Translations under genes and position numbers: made by a program
Part shown: positions 42,402-53,497 of the stretch, piece by piece
Position numbering within the stretch: position 1 is the stretch's first letter
Layout of the letters: the number at the start of each line of letters is the position of its first letter
The notes under the pieces: model-generated
What the model was told of the DNA's origin: nothing
What the model saw: only the letters and a program-made list of their open reading frames with translations
The model's database searches: none
Source: Nocardioides humilatus
GTDB taxonomy: Bacteria; Actinomycetota; Actinomycetes; Propionibacteriales; Nocardioidaceae
Direction: 5' to 3'
DNA: 64,000 nt
NCBI RefSeq assembly: GCF_008373755.1
Contig: NZ_VUJV01000001.1
Coordinates: 744,001-808,000 of the forward strand

Positions 42402-43775
42402 TCAGAAAGTGGTCTCGCAGCCGGTGCTCTGGCCGAAGTCGACATTGGTGCAGGTGTCGTCACCGCCCTGGCCGTGCGCGTGGTCCTCGTCGCCCTCGGC
42501 TGCGGTCGGCTTGCCGCCGTCGATGTAGTCGTCACCGAAGGGCGTGGCCGGGTCGTCAGGTCCGTTGTCGCCAAAGAGCGAGTCGCCACGGCCCAGGCCG
42601 AAGATCAGGTCGTTGCCTCCACGGCCGTGGACCAGGTCCGTCTTGTCGCCTCCGATGAGCACGTTGGCCTCGTCGTTACCGATCAGGATGTTGGTCTTGT
42701 CCTTGACGCCGCGCACGCTCTCGATGCCGGAGAGGGTGTCGTCGCCGACGCCCTGCGCGAACGGCGGGTTTCCGGTGAAGGGATGTGTGCGGAGCTCGGC
42801 AGAGAACCCCGACTCACCCTCGTCCACGGTGTCGCCCTGGTAGGAGACCATGTCGCCGTGCTCGCCGGTGCTCGTGACCGCGTCGTTGTCGCCGCCGTCG
42901 ACGAAGTCGTCACCGCCGCTCGGGAAGAACAGGTCGTCGCCCGCCCCGCCCTCGAGCACGTCGTCGCCGTTCTTGCCCTTGATGAGGTCGTCGCCGCCCC
43001 CACCGATCAGGTGGTTGTTGTGGCGGTCGCCGACGATGCGGTCGTCGAACCGCGTTCCGACGACATCCTCGATGTCGCGGAAGTCGTCGCGGTCGTTGCC
43101 GACCAACGCGACCTCGTCGGTGAGGTCGACGCGCACTTTCGTCGTGGCCTTGGCGTAGACGATCCGGTCGGCACCCTTGCCGCCGAACAGGTTGTCGTCA
43201 CCCCCGCGCCCGTCCAGGGTGTCCTTGCCGCCGCCGCCGTAGATGACCTCCTTGCCGGACTGCCCGATGAGCACGTCGTCGTACTTCGTCCCGGCGACGA
43301 CCTCGACGCCCACGATGCCGCCCGACGGACCGCCCGCGACCGGCGTGACCAGTCCGGTCGAGAGGTCGACGCGCACCCCGGCGGTCAGTTCTTTGTAGCT
43401 CACGGTGTCGGCGTCCTTGCTGCCCCCGGTGATCAGGTCCTGCCCGAGGTCGGCCCCGCTGAACTCGTCGCTGTCGTCCTGGCCGAACAGCTCGTCGCGC
43501 CCGGGCCCACCGTTGATGAGGTCGTAGCCGGCACCGGCGCACACGTAGTCCTCGCCACCGCCCGCGTTGATGACCTCACTGGCCGGCCCGCCCTGGATGA
43601 CGTCAGGTCCGCTCGTGCCGTTGATGGTCGTGACGCCCCGAGGCAGGTCCTGGAACGAGATGGTGACGGCATGGCCGGCGCACGTCGCGCCCGCCTCCGC
43701 AACCTCAGCAGGAACGACCAGCACGCTCCCGAGCAACACGATCACGGACCCACGGCTGGACCACCTCATGCACAT
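42402..43775 (-). CDS. Secreted RTX-type calcium-binding repeat protein
   Basis: 457 residues from the ATG at 43775 (GGGAA upstream; ATG 43769 is an alternative). A signal peptide ends near AEVAEAGA. The rest is RTX repeats: TINGTSGPDVIQGGP, GGGEDYVCAGAGYDLINGGPGRDEL, GGGGKDTLDGRGGDDNLFGGKGADR. Two spacer blocks (VSYKELTAGVRVDL, IVYAKATTKVRVDL) match those of the other RTX genes. The end carries a Cys pair (DTCTNV, TGCETTF). Divergent from the secreted protein at 43895. Confidence 0.87.
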   Translation of the reverse strand: MCMRWSSRGSVIVLLGSVLVVPAEVAEAGATCAGHAVTISFQDLPRGVTTINGTSGPDVIQGGPASEVINAGGGEDYVCAGAGYDLINGGPGRDELFGQDDSDEFSGADLGQDLITGGSKDADTVSYKELTAGVRVDLSTGLVTPVAGGPSGGIVGVEVVAGTKYDDVLIGQSGKEVIYGGGGKDTLDGRGGDDNLFGGKGADRIVYAKATTKVRVDLTDEVALVGNDRDDFRDIEDVVGTRFDDRIVGDRHNNHLIGGGGDDLIKGKNGDDVLEGGAGDDLFFPSGGDDFVDGGDNDAVTSTGEHGDMVSYQGDTVDEGESGFSAELRTHPFTGNPPFAQGVGDDTLSGIESVRGVKDKTNILIGNDEANVLIGGDKTDLVHGRGGNDLIFGLGRGDSLFGDNGPDDPATPFGDDYIDGGKPTAAEGDEDHAHGQGGDDTCTNVDFGQSTGCETTF

Positions 43776-43802
43776 CAGGTTCCCACGCGCACCGGCCTCT
43801 GC

Positions 43803-43835
43803 GGAGGAATCCTCCAAACGGAGGATGGTGCCTCC
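43803..43835. promoter_or_regulatory. Alternating GGAGG/CCTCC element between divergent secreted-protein genes
   Basis: GGAGG-N3-CCTCC-N4-GGAGG-N6-CCTCC. The central part is a perfect ATCCTCC-aaac-GGAGGAT hairpin (43809-43826). Either flanking pair could also form, giving mutually exclusive hairpins. Lies between starts at 43775 and 43895. Confidence 0.45.
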
Positions 43836-43894
43836 AAGCAAAATCTGGCCCACTTGTCGCGGGGAGGGGTCCGCCGCACCGAGGAGATGGACCC

Positions 43895-44863
43895 ATGTTC
43901 CGACGCGCCTCCAAGACCGTCACTCCCGCGCCGGTTGCTCGAATGCCCCGCACCACCTTGGTGCTGACCTTCGCGCTCGGTGTCGCGTCCTGGGCGCTCG
44001 TGACCAACCTGGCTTCCGCCGACGACACCGTCGACCCGACCACCCAGGTCGATTTTGTCGAGATGACGCCGCCCAAGGTCATGCTCAACAAGAAGTCGAT
44101 CTCCAAGGGCGGCGCAGCGTTCGTCACTGTGATCGGCGGCAACAGCACCGTGCCCTCCAACGCCACGACTGTGCGGCTGGAGCTGACCGTGACCGCCGGC
44201 CGCGGATCGACGGGGGGCTACTTCACGGTGTTCTCTCGAGGCGACATCGCGGCCGGTCCGGGCGCCCACATCGAGTTCACATCAGAGTCACCGACCGTTG
44301 TCACCCTGACCAGGCACGCTGGCCTCAACGACGAGCTCGTGGTCAAGAACAACAGCCTCGCGAGCGCATTTGCCACCCTCAAGATCACCGGCTACTCCAC
44401 GCAGGTCGCCGCCGCGGGGATCAACAGCGATGCCGCCGAGGAGGGCGACGTCCTCACCGCTGACGGCGACGGCACGGCTGCATGGCAGCCGCCTGGGGGG
44501 CCGACCGAGTCGGAGTGGGTCTCCTTCCAGCCTGTCAGCTCGTTGGGCTACCAGACGTTCAACCTCATCACCGTGGGGCCCGTGTCCGTCAACTTGGAAT
44601 GCATCAACCCGACCTTCAATCAACTTCAACTTCCCGACGTCCTCACGGTGTCCGGCCCGGCGGGATGGAAGTTGTACCGACCGAGCGGAATTCAGGCAAT
44701 CAACGCCACCGGTCTCTATGACGGAGTGGCCGTCGCTGACGACTCAGCCGCCAACGCGGTTGGTGGGGAGATGATCGTCCGAGGGCCGAATGGCGAGGGC
44801 TTCACCCTGCAGGCCGCCATCGATCCCAACTGCTCGGGTTACGCGTCAGCGCTCGGCGACTAG
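43895..44863 (+). CDS. Secreted protein of unknown function
   Basis: 322 residues; GAGGAGATGG precedes the ATG. A membrane/signal segment (TTLVLTFALGVASWALVTNLASA, residues ~20-42) is followed by a beta-rich region with VRLELTVTAGRGSTGGYFTVFSRGD and a spacer DAAEEGDVLTADGDGTAAWQPPGG. The last ~110 residues hold two Cys (LECINP, DPNCSGY). DGTAAWQPP resembles the linker of tail-fibre-like or collagen-like surface proteins. Family not recognised. Confidence 0.75.
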   Translation: MFRRASKTVTPAPVARMPRTTLVLTFALGVASWALVTNLASADDTVDPTTQVDFVEMTPPKVMLNKKSISKGGAAFVTVIGGNSTVPSNATTVRLELTVTAGRGSTGGYFTVFSRGDIAAGPGAHIEFTSESPTVVTLTRHAGLNDELVVKNNSLASAFATLKITGYSTQVAAAGINSDAAEEGDVLTADGDGTAAWQPPGGPTESEWVSFQPVSSLGYQTFNLITVGPVSVNLECINPTFNQLQLPDVLTVSGPAGWKLYRPSGIQAINATGLYDGVAVADDSAANAVGGEMIVRGPNGEGFTLQAAIDPNCSGYASALGD

Positions 44864-44877
44864 CAAGGGACGTCCGC

Positions 44878-45582
44878 TCAACGACGGTAGTCGGCGACCA
44901 CCTTGAAGTGCGCAAGCTTGGTCTTGTCGGCGCCCACCGGGACGTCGCGCTCGTTCAAGCGGGTCACGAAGTTCATCGCGAGCTGGTAAGTCCCTGGGTG
45001 CACGCGGAAGGTGACGTCGCCGTGCGCCGCGGGGCGATGCTTGTCGACGATGTTGTTGCCGTCGGGATCTGTCACGACGAGGAACTCGATCTGGCCGGTT
45101 CGCCCACGATCCCAAGCCAGATCAACCCGACCACGATGGTTCACCTCGAGCAGCGCCCGAGGCTGTGAATCAGCGATCACTCCGAGACCGCAATCGGGGC
45201 CTTCGCTGTTCCGGATGAACACCGAGTGCTGGGCGACGAACCGGACCGTGTTGAAGGCTCCATGATTCGCGTCGGCCTCCCCGGACGTCGAGTTGTCGAC
45301 CTGCCCGTTCTCGGTCGTCTCCTTGCTCACTGCAGTGAAGAGCTGGGAGACGGTCGCGGTCCGGCGGCCGGTCGCCGGGGTGAAGGTCCTGTGCTGATGC
45401 ATCGGATCGTGGGGGACCCCGCAAAGGCTGCCTGCGGCGACACGGGCGTAAGCGTAGGAGTCGACCTCTCCGTCGACCGGCGCGGCGGCGGCCGGCGCGG
45501 CGGGCACGAGCACTGCTCCGGCAACCACAAGCGCGATCGCAGCTGTGGCGACGGGGACGCGCGACGACAAAGGAGGGGTCAT
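44878..45582 (-). CDS. Secreted hypothetical protein
   Basis: 234 residues from the ATG at 45582 (GTG 45591 is possible). A clear signal peptide ends PAAAA (about residue 34). The mature part has two Cys (SLCGVPHD, PDCGLGV), FTPATGRRTATVSQLF and a C-terminal beta domain (GQIEFLVVTDPDGNNIVD... HPGTYQLAMNFVTRL) that looks like a pre-peptidase-type sandwich. Function unknown. Convergent with the 43895 gene. Confidence 0.75.
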   Translation of the reverse strand: MTPPLSSRVPVATAAIALVVAGAVLVPAAPAAAAPVDGEVDSYAYARVAAGSLCGVPHDPMHQHRTFTPATGRRTATVSQLFTAVSKETTENGQVDNSTSGEADANHGAFNTVRFVAQHSVFIRNSEGPDCGLGVIADSQPRALLEVNHRGRVDLAWDRGRTGQIEFLVVTDPDGNNIVDKHRPAAHGDVTFRVHPGTYQLAMNFVTRLNERDVPVGADKTKLAHFKVVADYRR

Positions 45583-45657
45583 GCTCGCCACGCTAGGGCG
45601 AATTGTCGTACGGCGACAGCCCGATGCGATAGGCAGGCAGGCTCCGTCGGAATTTTG

Positions 45658-45736
45658 CTCCCCGGGTAGGAGTCGAACCTACGTCGCTTGTCCTGATTCA
45701 AAGTCAGGCGGGCCCTGCCGGCAGACCAACCGGGGA
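45658..45736 (-). tRNA. tRNA-Gln (UUG), structurally atypical
   Basis: On the minus strand the acceptor arms TCCCCGG/CCGGGGA pair perfectly (7 bp). The T arm is GTAGG-TTCGACT-CCTAC, and the anticodon arm CCTGA-CTTTGAA-TCAGG puts UUG at positions 34-36. The D arm is weaker (GGTC/GGCC around a 9-base loop holding GG). The variable region is 9 bases (ACAAGCGAC), longer than usual for Gln, and 3' CCA is not encoded (GCA instead). Discriminator is G. Total 79 nt. Confidence 0.78.
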
Positions 45737-45814
45737 TTGCTGGTCCCAGCGTAGAGGCCGACCTCATCGGTCATTGCACCGCTCCAGGAGTCGGAGTCCG
45801 GCTAATCTCCCGCC

Positions 45815-46339
45815 GTGGCTGAGGAGACACCCGAGACAGGTACGCCGTCGTACGGTCGGTTCTCGGTGCGCAACGACGACCCTGCGCCGCGCCGTCGCCT
45901 CGTGCCCGTCGTCGCGGGCGCGACGGCCTTGGCTCTCGTCATCGGCGTCGGGTGGGGCTTGATCGTCTGGTGGCGTGACGCACCCGAGATCCGCGACGGA
46001 CACACGGTGATCGGTGCGGCAGAACTGGGGCCCGGCGACTGCGTGATGCTGACCGAGGATCGGGTCATCGCCGGCATCGAGGTGCTGCCCTGTGCAGAGG
46101 AGCACGATGCCCAGGTCTACGCGGTCTTCACCCTGGGCGCCCACGACCTCGGCACCCAGCCCGCCATCGACCTCGCCAGCCGAACCGGCTGCATGGCGCG
46201 TCGAGCTGTGGCGAAGCGGATGGTCCACGACGGCGCGGGAGTGAACCTTCGGTGGTACACGCCCGACATCACCGACCCGGCATCGTCCGGGGCCGTGATC
46301 TGCCTGTTCACCGTCAGCGCAGCAGGTCGCGCGCGATGA
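45815..46339 (+). CDS. Membrane-anchored septum-formation-domain protein
   Basis: 174 residues, GTG start. A ~30-residue cytoplasmic N-terminus leads to one membrane helix ([24 protein letters not shown]). The extracellular domain has [35 protein letters not shown] and VICLFTV, the four-Cys pattern of the actinobacterial Septum_form family. Role in cell division is only implied by the family name. Divergent from the tRNA; the 3' 26 nt overlap the acyl-CoA dehydrogenase gene. Confidence 0.82.
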   Translation: MAEETPETGTPSYGRFSVRNDDPAPRRRLVPVVAGATALALVIGVGWGLIVWWRDAPEIRDGHTVIGAAELGPGDCVMLTEDRVIAGIEVLPCAEEHDAQVYAVFTLGAHDLGTQPAIDLASRTGCMARRAVAKRMVHDGAGVNLRWYTPDITDPASSGAVICLFTVSAAGRAR

Positions 46340-47468
46340 CCATCCGCTGGATCTGGTTGGTGCCCTCGAAGATCTGGGTGACCTTCGCGTCGCGGAAGAG
46401 CCGCTCGACCGGATACTCCCGGGTGTAGCCGTTGCCGCCGAACACCTGGACAGCGTCCGTCGTCACCTTCATGGCCGCATCGGTCGCGGTCAGCTTGGCG
46501 ATCGATGCCTGCCGGGAGAAGGGCAGTCCGGCGTCCTTGAGGCGTGCCGCGTGGAGGTACGACGCCCGCGACCGCTCCACGGCCGCAGCCATGTCGGCGA
46601 GCATGAACTGCAGGCCCTGGTTGTCGCCGATCGGGCGGCCGAACTGGACCCGCTCCTTGGCGTAGTCGACCGAGAAGTCCAGTGCGGCCTGGGCGATGCC
46701 GGTGGCGACGGCCGCGATGCCGAGCCGACCCGCGTCGAGCGCGGAGAGCGCGACCTGCATGCCGCGTCCCTCCTCGCCGATCAGCTGAGCGACCGGGATC
46801 CGCGCGTCGTCGAAGAGCACCTGGGTGGTCACGTCGCACGCGAGACCCATCTTCTTCTCCGGCGCACCGAAGCCCATCCCCGGCGTGCCGTCGGGGACGA
46901 TGAAGGCGGACAGGCCGCGCTTCGGGTCGGGTGAGGTGCGGGCGAAGAGGATGTAGTAGTCAGCGCACGAGCCGTTGGAGATCCACTGCTTGGTGCCGTT
47001 GACGACGTAGGCGTCGCCATCGAGTACGGCAGAGGCGCGGATGCCGCTCACGTCCGACCCGGCCTGCGGTTCGGACAGGCAGTAGGCGCCGAGCCAGTCA
47101 CCGCCGAGGAGCTTCGGCAACCACTCCTGCTTCATCTCCTCCGACGCGTTGGCTGCGACCACCGTCGAGGTGAGGCTGTGCACGCTGGTGCCGACGCCGA
47201 CGCTCGGCCAGGCGGCTGCGATCTCCTCGATGACCTGGAGGTAGACCTCGTAGGGCTGACCCCCGCCGCCGTACTCCTCGTCGAAGGGGAGGCTCAGCAG
47301 CCCGGACCGCCCCAGCAGCCGGTAGGCGGCCTCGGGGAAGACCGCTGCCTCCTCGGCCTCGTGGACCTGCGGAGCGAGCTCCTTGGTTGCGATCTCCCGG
47401 GTCAGCTCGAGGAGCTCCCGGGCCTCGTCACTGGGCAGCAGCCGCGTCACGCTCGTCACCCGGGTCAC
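46314..47468 (-). CDS. Acyl-CoA dehydrogenase
   Basis: 384 residues, GTG start (GTG 47459 also possible). FAD-binding and acyl-CoA motifs are complete: [52 protein letters not shown], and the C-terminal [31 protein letters not shown], whose Glu is the usual catalytic base. It oxidises acyl-CoA in beta-oxidation or amino-acid breakdown. It starts 9 nt after the metallophosphoesterase stop, at the end of a cysS-rlmB-led run. Confidence 0.95.
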   Translation of the reverse strand: MTRVTSVTRLLPSDEARELLELTREIATKELAPQVHEAEEAAVFPEAAYRLLGRSGLLSLPFDEEYGGGGQPYEVYLQVIEEIAAAWPSVGVGTSVHSLTSTVVAANASEEMKQEWLPKLLGGDWLGAYCLSEPQAGSDVSGIRASAVLDGDAYVVNGTKQWISNGSCADYYILFARTSPDPKRGLSAFIVPDGTPGMGFGAPEKKMGLACDVTTQVLFDDARIPVAQLIGEEGRGMQVALSALDAGRLGIAAVATGIAQAALDFSVDYAKERVQFGRPIGDNQGLQFMLADMAAAVERSRASYLHAARLKDAGLPFSRQASIAKLTATDAAMKVTTDAVQVFGGNGYTREYPVERLFRDAKVTQIFEGTNQIQRMVIARDLLR

Positions 47469-47477
47469 TCTAAGGAA

Positions 47478-48992
47478 CTAGTAGGTGAGCTCCTCAAAGG
47501 GGGCGACGTCGAAACGACCCGTCGTCTGCACGGTGATCGTCTGGATGCCGACCGGCTCGCCGTCACGGTAGGTGATGAGCGCATAACCGGCCGGCCGGCG
47601 CAGCTTCACACCGAGCGCGATCGCGTAGGAGGCGCCGCCCGCCGTACCGACCGTGTAGGTGTAGCCGCGCTCGCCCTCGGGCCCCTCGACCAGGGCCGGG
47701 CCGTACTGCGTGTGGGTGTGGCCGCCGACCACCAGGTCGACGCATCCGCGATCGAGGGCCTCCCGGCCGAGGTTGACGTCGTGGACGAGCAGGGTGTCGA
47801 TCCGGTCACCGTCGTCGTCGGCCGCACAGGCGGCGTCGGCGAGCCGGGTGCGGACCTCGTCGAAGGTCAGTCCCGTCTCGTCCTGCCAGCTGCCGAGCCC
47901 GCTGGACCGGGGGTCATCGGCGCCCATCAGTCGGGTGTCCCCGGGACCGTCCAGGACGTCGCCGTCGTCGAAGTAGTGCCACCCGAGGTCGCTCAGGTAG
48001 GACCGCACGAAGCGTCCGTGGTCGTGGTTGCCCGCGACGGCCCAGCCGTCGTAGCCGTCGTCGAAGGCGTCGTCGAGGGAGTCGAGCGAGAAGGCCTCCC
48101 ACTTCTCCCCGGTCGAGGTGTCGTCGCCCGTGTCGAAGACGGCCGTCGCGCCCGCCCGCTCGGCGATCGCCCGCGCCACCTGGTCCATGCCCACGTTGTC
48201 GTGCCGGTCCGAGAGCAGGAGTACGACGGTCTCCCCGTCCTCGGGCTCGCGCAGCTCGAGCTCACTGGCGGTCTCGGCGGCGTGCGCGTAGAACTCCCGG
48301 CCCTCCTTGTAAGAGTCGATCGCACTCCGGACCAGGCGCTGGGTCTCGTGCGTGGTGGTGTCGGCGAGCACCTCGAAGTCCTGCAGCTCGTCGGGGAGCT
48401 CGACGTCGGGCCCGACGAAGGTCCGCAACGCGACCCAGTGCTCGGGCTGGTCGTTGCGCCCCGGTCCCCCGAGACCGCGCCACGGCGTGGTCAGCCCGAT
48501 CACGACGAGCGCGACGACGACCAAGCCGACGACGCCGTTGCGCGTGGGCAGCGCGTCGACGATCTCCTTGCGTCGCCGCTCACCCAGCAGTACCCAGACC
48601 AGCAGCGGGATCAGCCCGAACGCCAACCCACGCGTGACCGCATCGATCGCCATGTCCTCGACCGCGTGCCGGACCTTCGCGATCTGGGCGTCCGGGTTGC
48701 TGCCGATCGCCGCGTAACGAGAGGTCAGCTGCTCGACGGACCGGGCGTCGGTCTTGCCGAGCTCGATCTCGACCCCGACCGGGCCACCCGAGTCGGTGCG
48801 CACGTCGGGCAGCACCGCTCCCGTCCGTACGACGACCTGCCCGCTGAAGCTCGGCTGGACCCGCGCCTCGTGGCTGGCGACCTCGACCGTGCGCTCACTG
48901 GTCAGGAAGAAGCCGCCCGCGGCGAGCGCGGACAGGAGGAGCCAGACGACGAGGTAGATCGCCGCCGGGAGCCAGGCGCGGAACCGCTCCAT
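47478..48992 (-). CDS. Membrane metallophosphoesterase
   Basis: 504 residues. An N-terminal helix (residues 8-30), an extracellular ~80-residue segment and two further helices (about 125-140 and 155-170) precede a calcineurin-like phosphoesterase domain. Metal ligands are seen in LLSDRHDNVG (DxH), DTGDD, AGNHDHG and LVHDVN plus GGHTHTQYG. The domain is probably extracytoplasmic. Substrate unknown. It follows rlmB by 32 nt. Confidence 0.87.
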   Translation of the reverse strand: MERFRAWLPAAIYLVVWLLLSALAAGGFFLTSERTVEVASHEARVQPSFSGQVVVRTGAVLPDVRTDSGGPVGVEIELGKTDARSVEQLTSRYAAIGSNPDAQIAKVRHAVEDMAIDAVTRGLAFGLIPLLVWVLLGERRRKEIVDALPTRNGVVGLVVVALVVIGLTTPWRGLGGPGRNDQPEHWVALRTFVGPDVELPDELQDFEVLADTTTHETQRLVRSAIDSYKEGREFYAHAAETASELELREPEDGETVVLLLSDRHDNVGMDQVARAIAERAGATAVFDTGDDTSTGEKWEAFSLDSLDDAFDDGYDGWAVAGNHDHGRFVRSYLSDLGWHYFDDGDVLDGPGDTRLMGADDPRSSGLGSWQDETGLTFDEVRTRLADAACAADDDGDRIDTLLVHDVNLGREALDRGCVDLVVGGHTHTQYGPALVEGPEGERGYTYTVGTAGGASYAIALGVKLRRPAGYALITYRDGEPVGIQTITVQTTGRFDVAPFEELTY

Positions 48993-49024
48993 CTCCCCTG
49001 TTTACAGGGCGACCGGCAACGGTG

Positions 49025-50001
49025 CTACAGCTTCGTGCGCGCCTCGGCCACGGCGTAGAGGACGACCGAGGCCGCGACACCGGCGTTGAGCGACTCCAGG
49101 ACGCCCGCCATCGGGATCGACACGAGTCGGTCGCAGGTCTCGGCGACCAGGCGGTGCAGGCCGTCGCCCTCCGACCCGACGACCAGGACGAGCGGGCCAC
49201 CGGCCAGGTCGGGGTCGGCGATCAGCTCGGGAAGGGTGAGGTCACCATCGGCCGCGAGGCCGACCACGAAGCAGCCCTGCTCCTGGTAGGCCTTCAGCTG
49301 CCGGGTGAGGTTGACCGTCTGAGCGACCGGGATCCGGGCAGCCGCGCCGGCCGAGGTCTTCCACGCCGACGCGGTCATCGAGGCGGCCCGCCGCTCCGGG
49401 ATGACGACGCCGTGCGCACCGAACCCGGCCGCGCTCCGCACGACCGCGCCGAGGTTGCGTGGGTCGGTCACGGCGTCGAGCGCCACGATGAGCGGCTTCT
49501 CCCCCATCTCCGCGGCGGCCTCGAGGAGGTCGTCGGGGTGGGCGTACTCATAGGCCGGGATCTTCGCCGCCAGCCCCTGGTGGACCGCACCGTTGGTGAG
49601 CCGGTCGAGCTCGCCGCGGCTGACCTCGAGCAGACCGATGCCGTATTCGGCCGCCAGCTTGAACGTCTCGCGCAGCCGGCCGTCGCGCTCGGCGCCCTCG
49701 GCGACGTAGACCGAGGTGATCGGGACGCGCTCGCGCAGCGCCTCGACCACCGGGTTGCGCCCGGCGATCCACTCGGCGTCAGCGCTGCCGCGGCGACGAC
49801 CGCCCCCGCGGGGCGAGGCGGCACGCTTCTCGGCCGCTTCCTTGGCCTTCTTGATCTTGTGAGCCTTGTGATAGGTCCGGTCCTCGGCCCGAGGCGTCGA
49901 CTTCTTGCCCTCGAGGCCGCGGCGGACCTGACCCCCAGAACCTGCGGCCGGCTTCTTGTTGGTCTTGCGGATCGCGCCCTTGCGCGACGAGTTGCCTGCC
50001 A

Positions 50002-50002
<1 letters not shown>
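49025..50002 (-). CDS. rlmB: 23S rRNA (guanosine-2'-O-)methyltransferase RlmB
   Basis: 325 residues from the ATG at 50002, which overlaps the cysS stop by one base (TGATG). A basic N-terminal tail (SSRKGAIRKTNKKPAAGSGG) precedes the SpoU substrate-binding domain (IAGRNPVVEALRERVPITSVYVAEG). The SPOUT knot has LDAVTDPRNLGAVVRSA, LVVGSEGDGL and IPMAGVLESLNAGVAASVVLY. It 2'-O-methylates a 23S rRNA guanosine. Pairing with cysS is standard in actinobacteria. Confidence 0.96.
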
Positions 50003-51387
<1,385 letters not shown>

Positions 51388-51432
51388 CGGCTCAGTCTAG
51401 GGATCGGCGACGTGTCGGCCCGAATCCAGCGT

Positions 51433-51459
51433 GTGACAGAAGTGACGCATGTGACTTAC
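51433..51459. repeat. Three tandem 9-bp GTGACNNNN direct repeats
   Basis: GTGACAGAA, GTGACGCAT, GTGACTTAC in uninterrupted succession, ending 10 bp before the C39-like lipoprotein ATG. Position suggests a regulator-binding array. Confidence 0.5.
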
Positions 51460-51469
51460 CGTGGAACGC

Positions 51470-52726
<1,257 letters not shown>

Positions 52727-52729
52727 CCG

Positions 52730-53497
52730 TCAGACGCCGTAGCCGCCGTCGACGTCGAGCTTCTGGCCGGAGATGAAGCCGGCGCGGGGCGAGGCGAGGA
52801 AGCAGACCGCCTCGGCGATGTCGGCGGCGTTGCCGAAGCGGCGCAGCGGGATGTTGTTGCGCGTGATCTCCAGCGCCGCGTCGTCGAGCTCGCCGGTCGA
52901 GATCAGCCGTTCGGCCATGCCGTCGGTGAGCATGCCGGGACCGACCGCATTGACGCGTACGCCGAAGCGCCCCTCCTCCGCAGCCAGGCCCCGGACCATC
53001 GCCTCGACGGCGGCCTTGGGCGCTGAGGAGAGGCCGTCGCGGATGGGGAACCGCGAGGTGGCTGCGGTCGTCACCGCGACCAGGGACCCGGCGGTGGCGC
53101 GCAGCGCGGGCAGGGCCGCGTGGGCGACCGCGAAGAAGCCGGCGGCGTCGGCCGTCAGCTGGTCGGCCATGGCGTCGGGGTCGACCCGCGACAGGTGGAC
53201 CATCGGCACGTGGGGGCCGGCTGCGTAGACGACGGTGTGCAGCCCGCGCAGGTCGGCGACGGCCTGGTCGACGACGCGGCCGACCTCGCGGCGGTCGGCG
53301 AGGTCGACGCCATAGGACGCCTCACCCACCTGCGACGGCCGGGTCCGATGCGTGACGGCCACCCGCGAGCCGCGCGCGATCAGCATCTCCGCGATCGCCT
53401 GGCCCAGTCCGCCCGAGCCACCGACGACCAGCGCACCACCGCCCAGCCCGGCGAAGTCAGCCGGGCCGCCTGCCGGCCTGCTGCTCGAGGGCGTCAT
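52730..53497 (-). CDS. SDR-family oxidoreductase lacking the usual catalytic tyrosine
   Basis: 255 residues from the ATG at 53497, which overlaps the stop of the molybdoprotein gene (ATGA). Cofactor motif GGSGGLGQAIAEM is present, as are VNAVGPGML and the C-terminal FISGQKLDVDGGYG. The YxxxK site reads SSAPK (Tyr replaced by Ser) and the Ser of the triad is in TTAATSRF. So the fold is certain but dehydrogenase activity is doubtful. Confidence 0.85.
   Translation of the reverse strand: MTPSSSRPAGGPADFAGLGGGALVVGGSGGLGQAIAEMLIARGSRVAVTHRTRPSQVGEASYGVDLADRREVGRVVDQAVADLRGLHTVVYAAGPHVPMVHLSRVDPDAMADQLTADAAGFFAVAHAALPALRATAGSLVAVTTAATSRFPIRDGLSSAPKAAVEAMVRGLAAEEGRFGVRVNAVGPGMLTDGMAERLISTGELDDAALEITRNNIPLRRFGNAADIAEAVCFLASPRAGFISGQKLDVDGGYGV

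Noticed and set aside
51388-51469. T-box or other riboswitch controlling cysS
   Set aside because: The cysS/lipoprotein divergent gap is only about 80 bases and shows no T-box stem or specifier loop.
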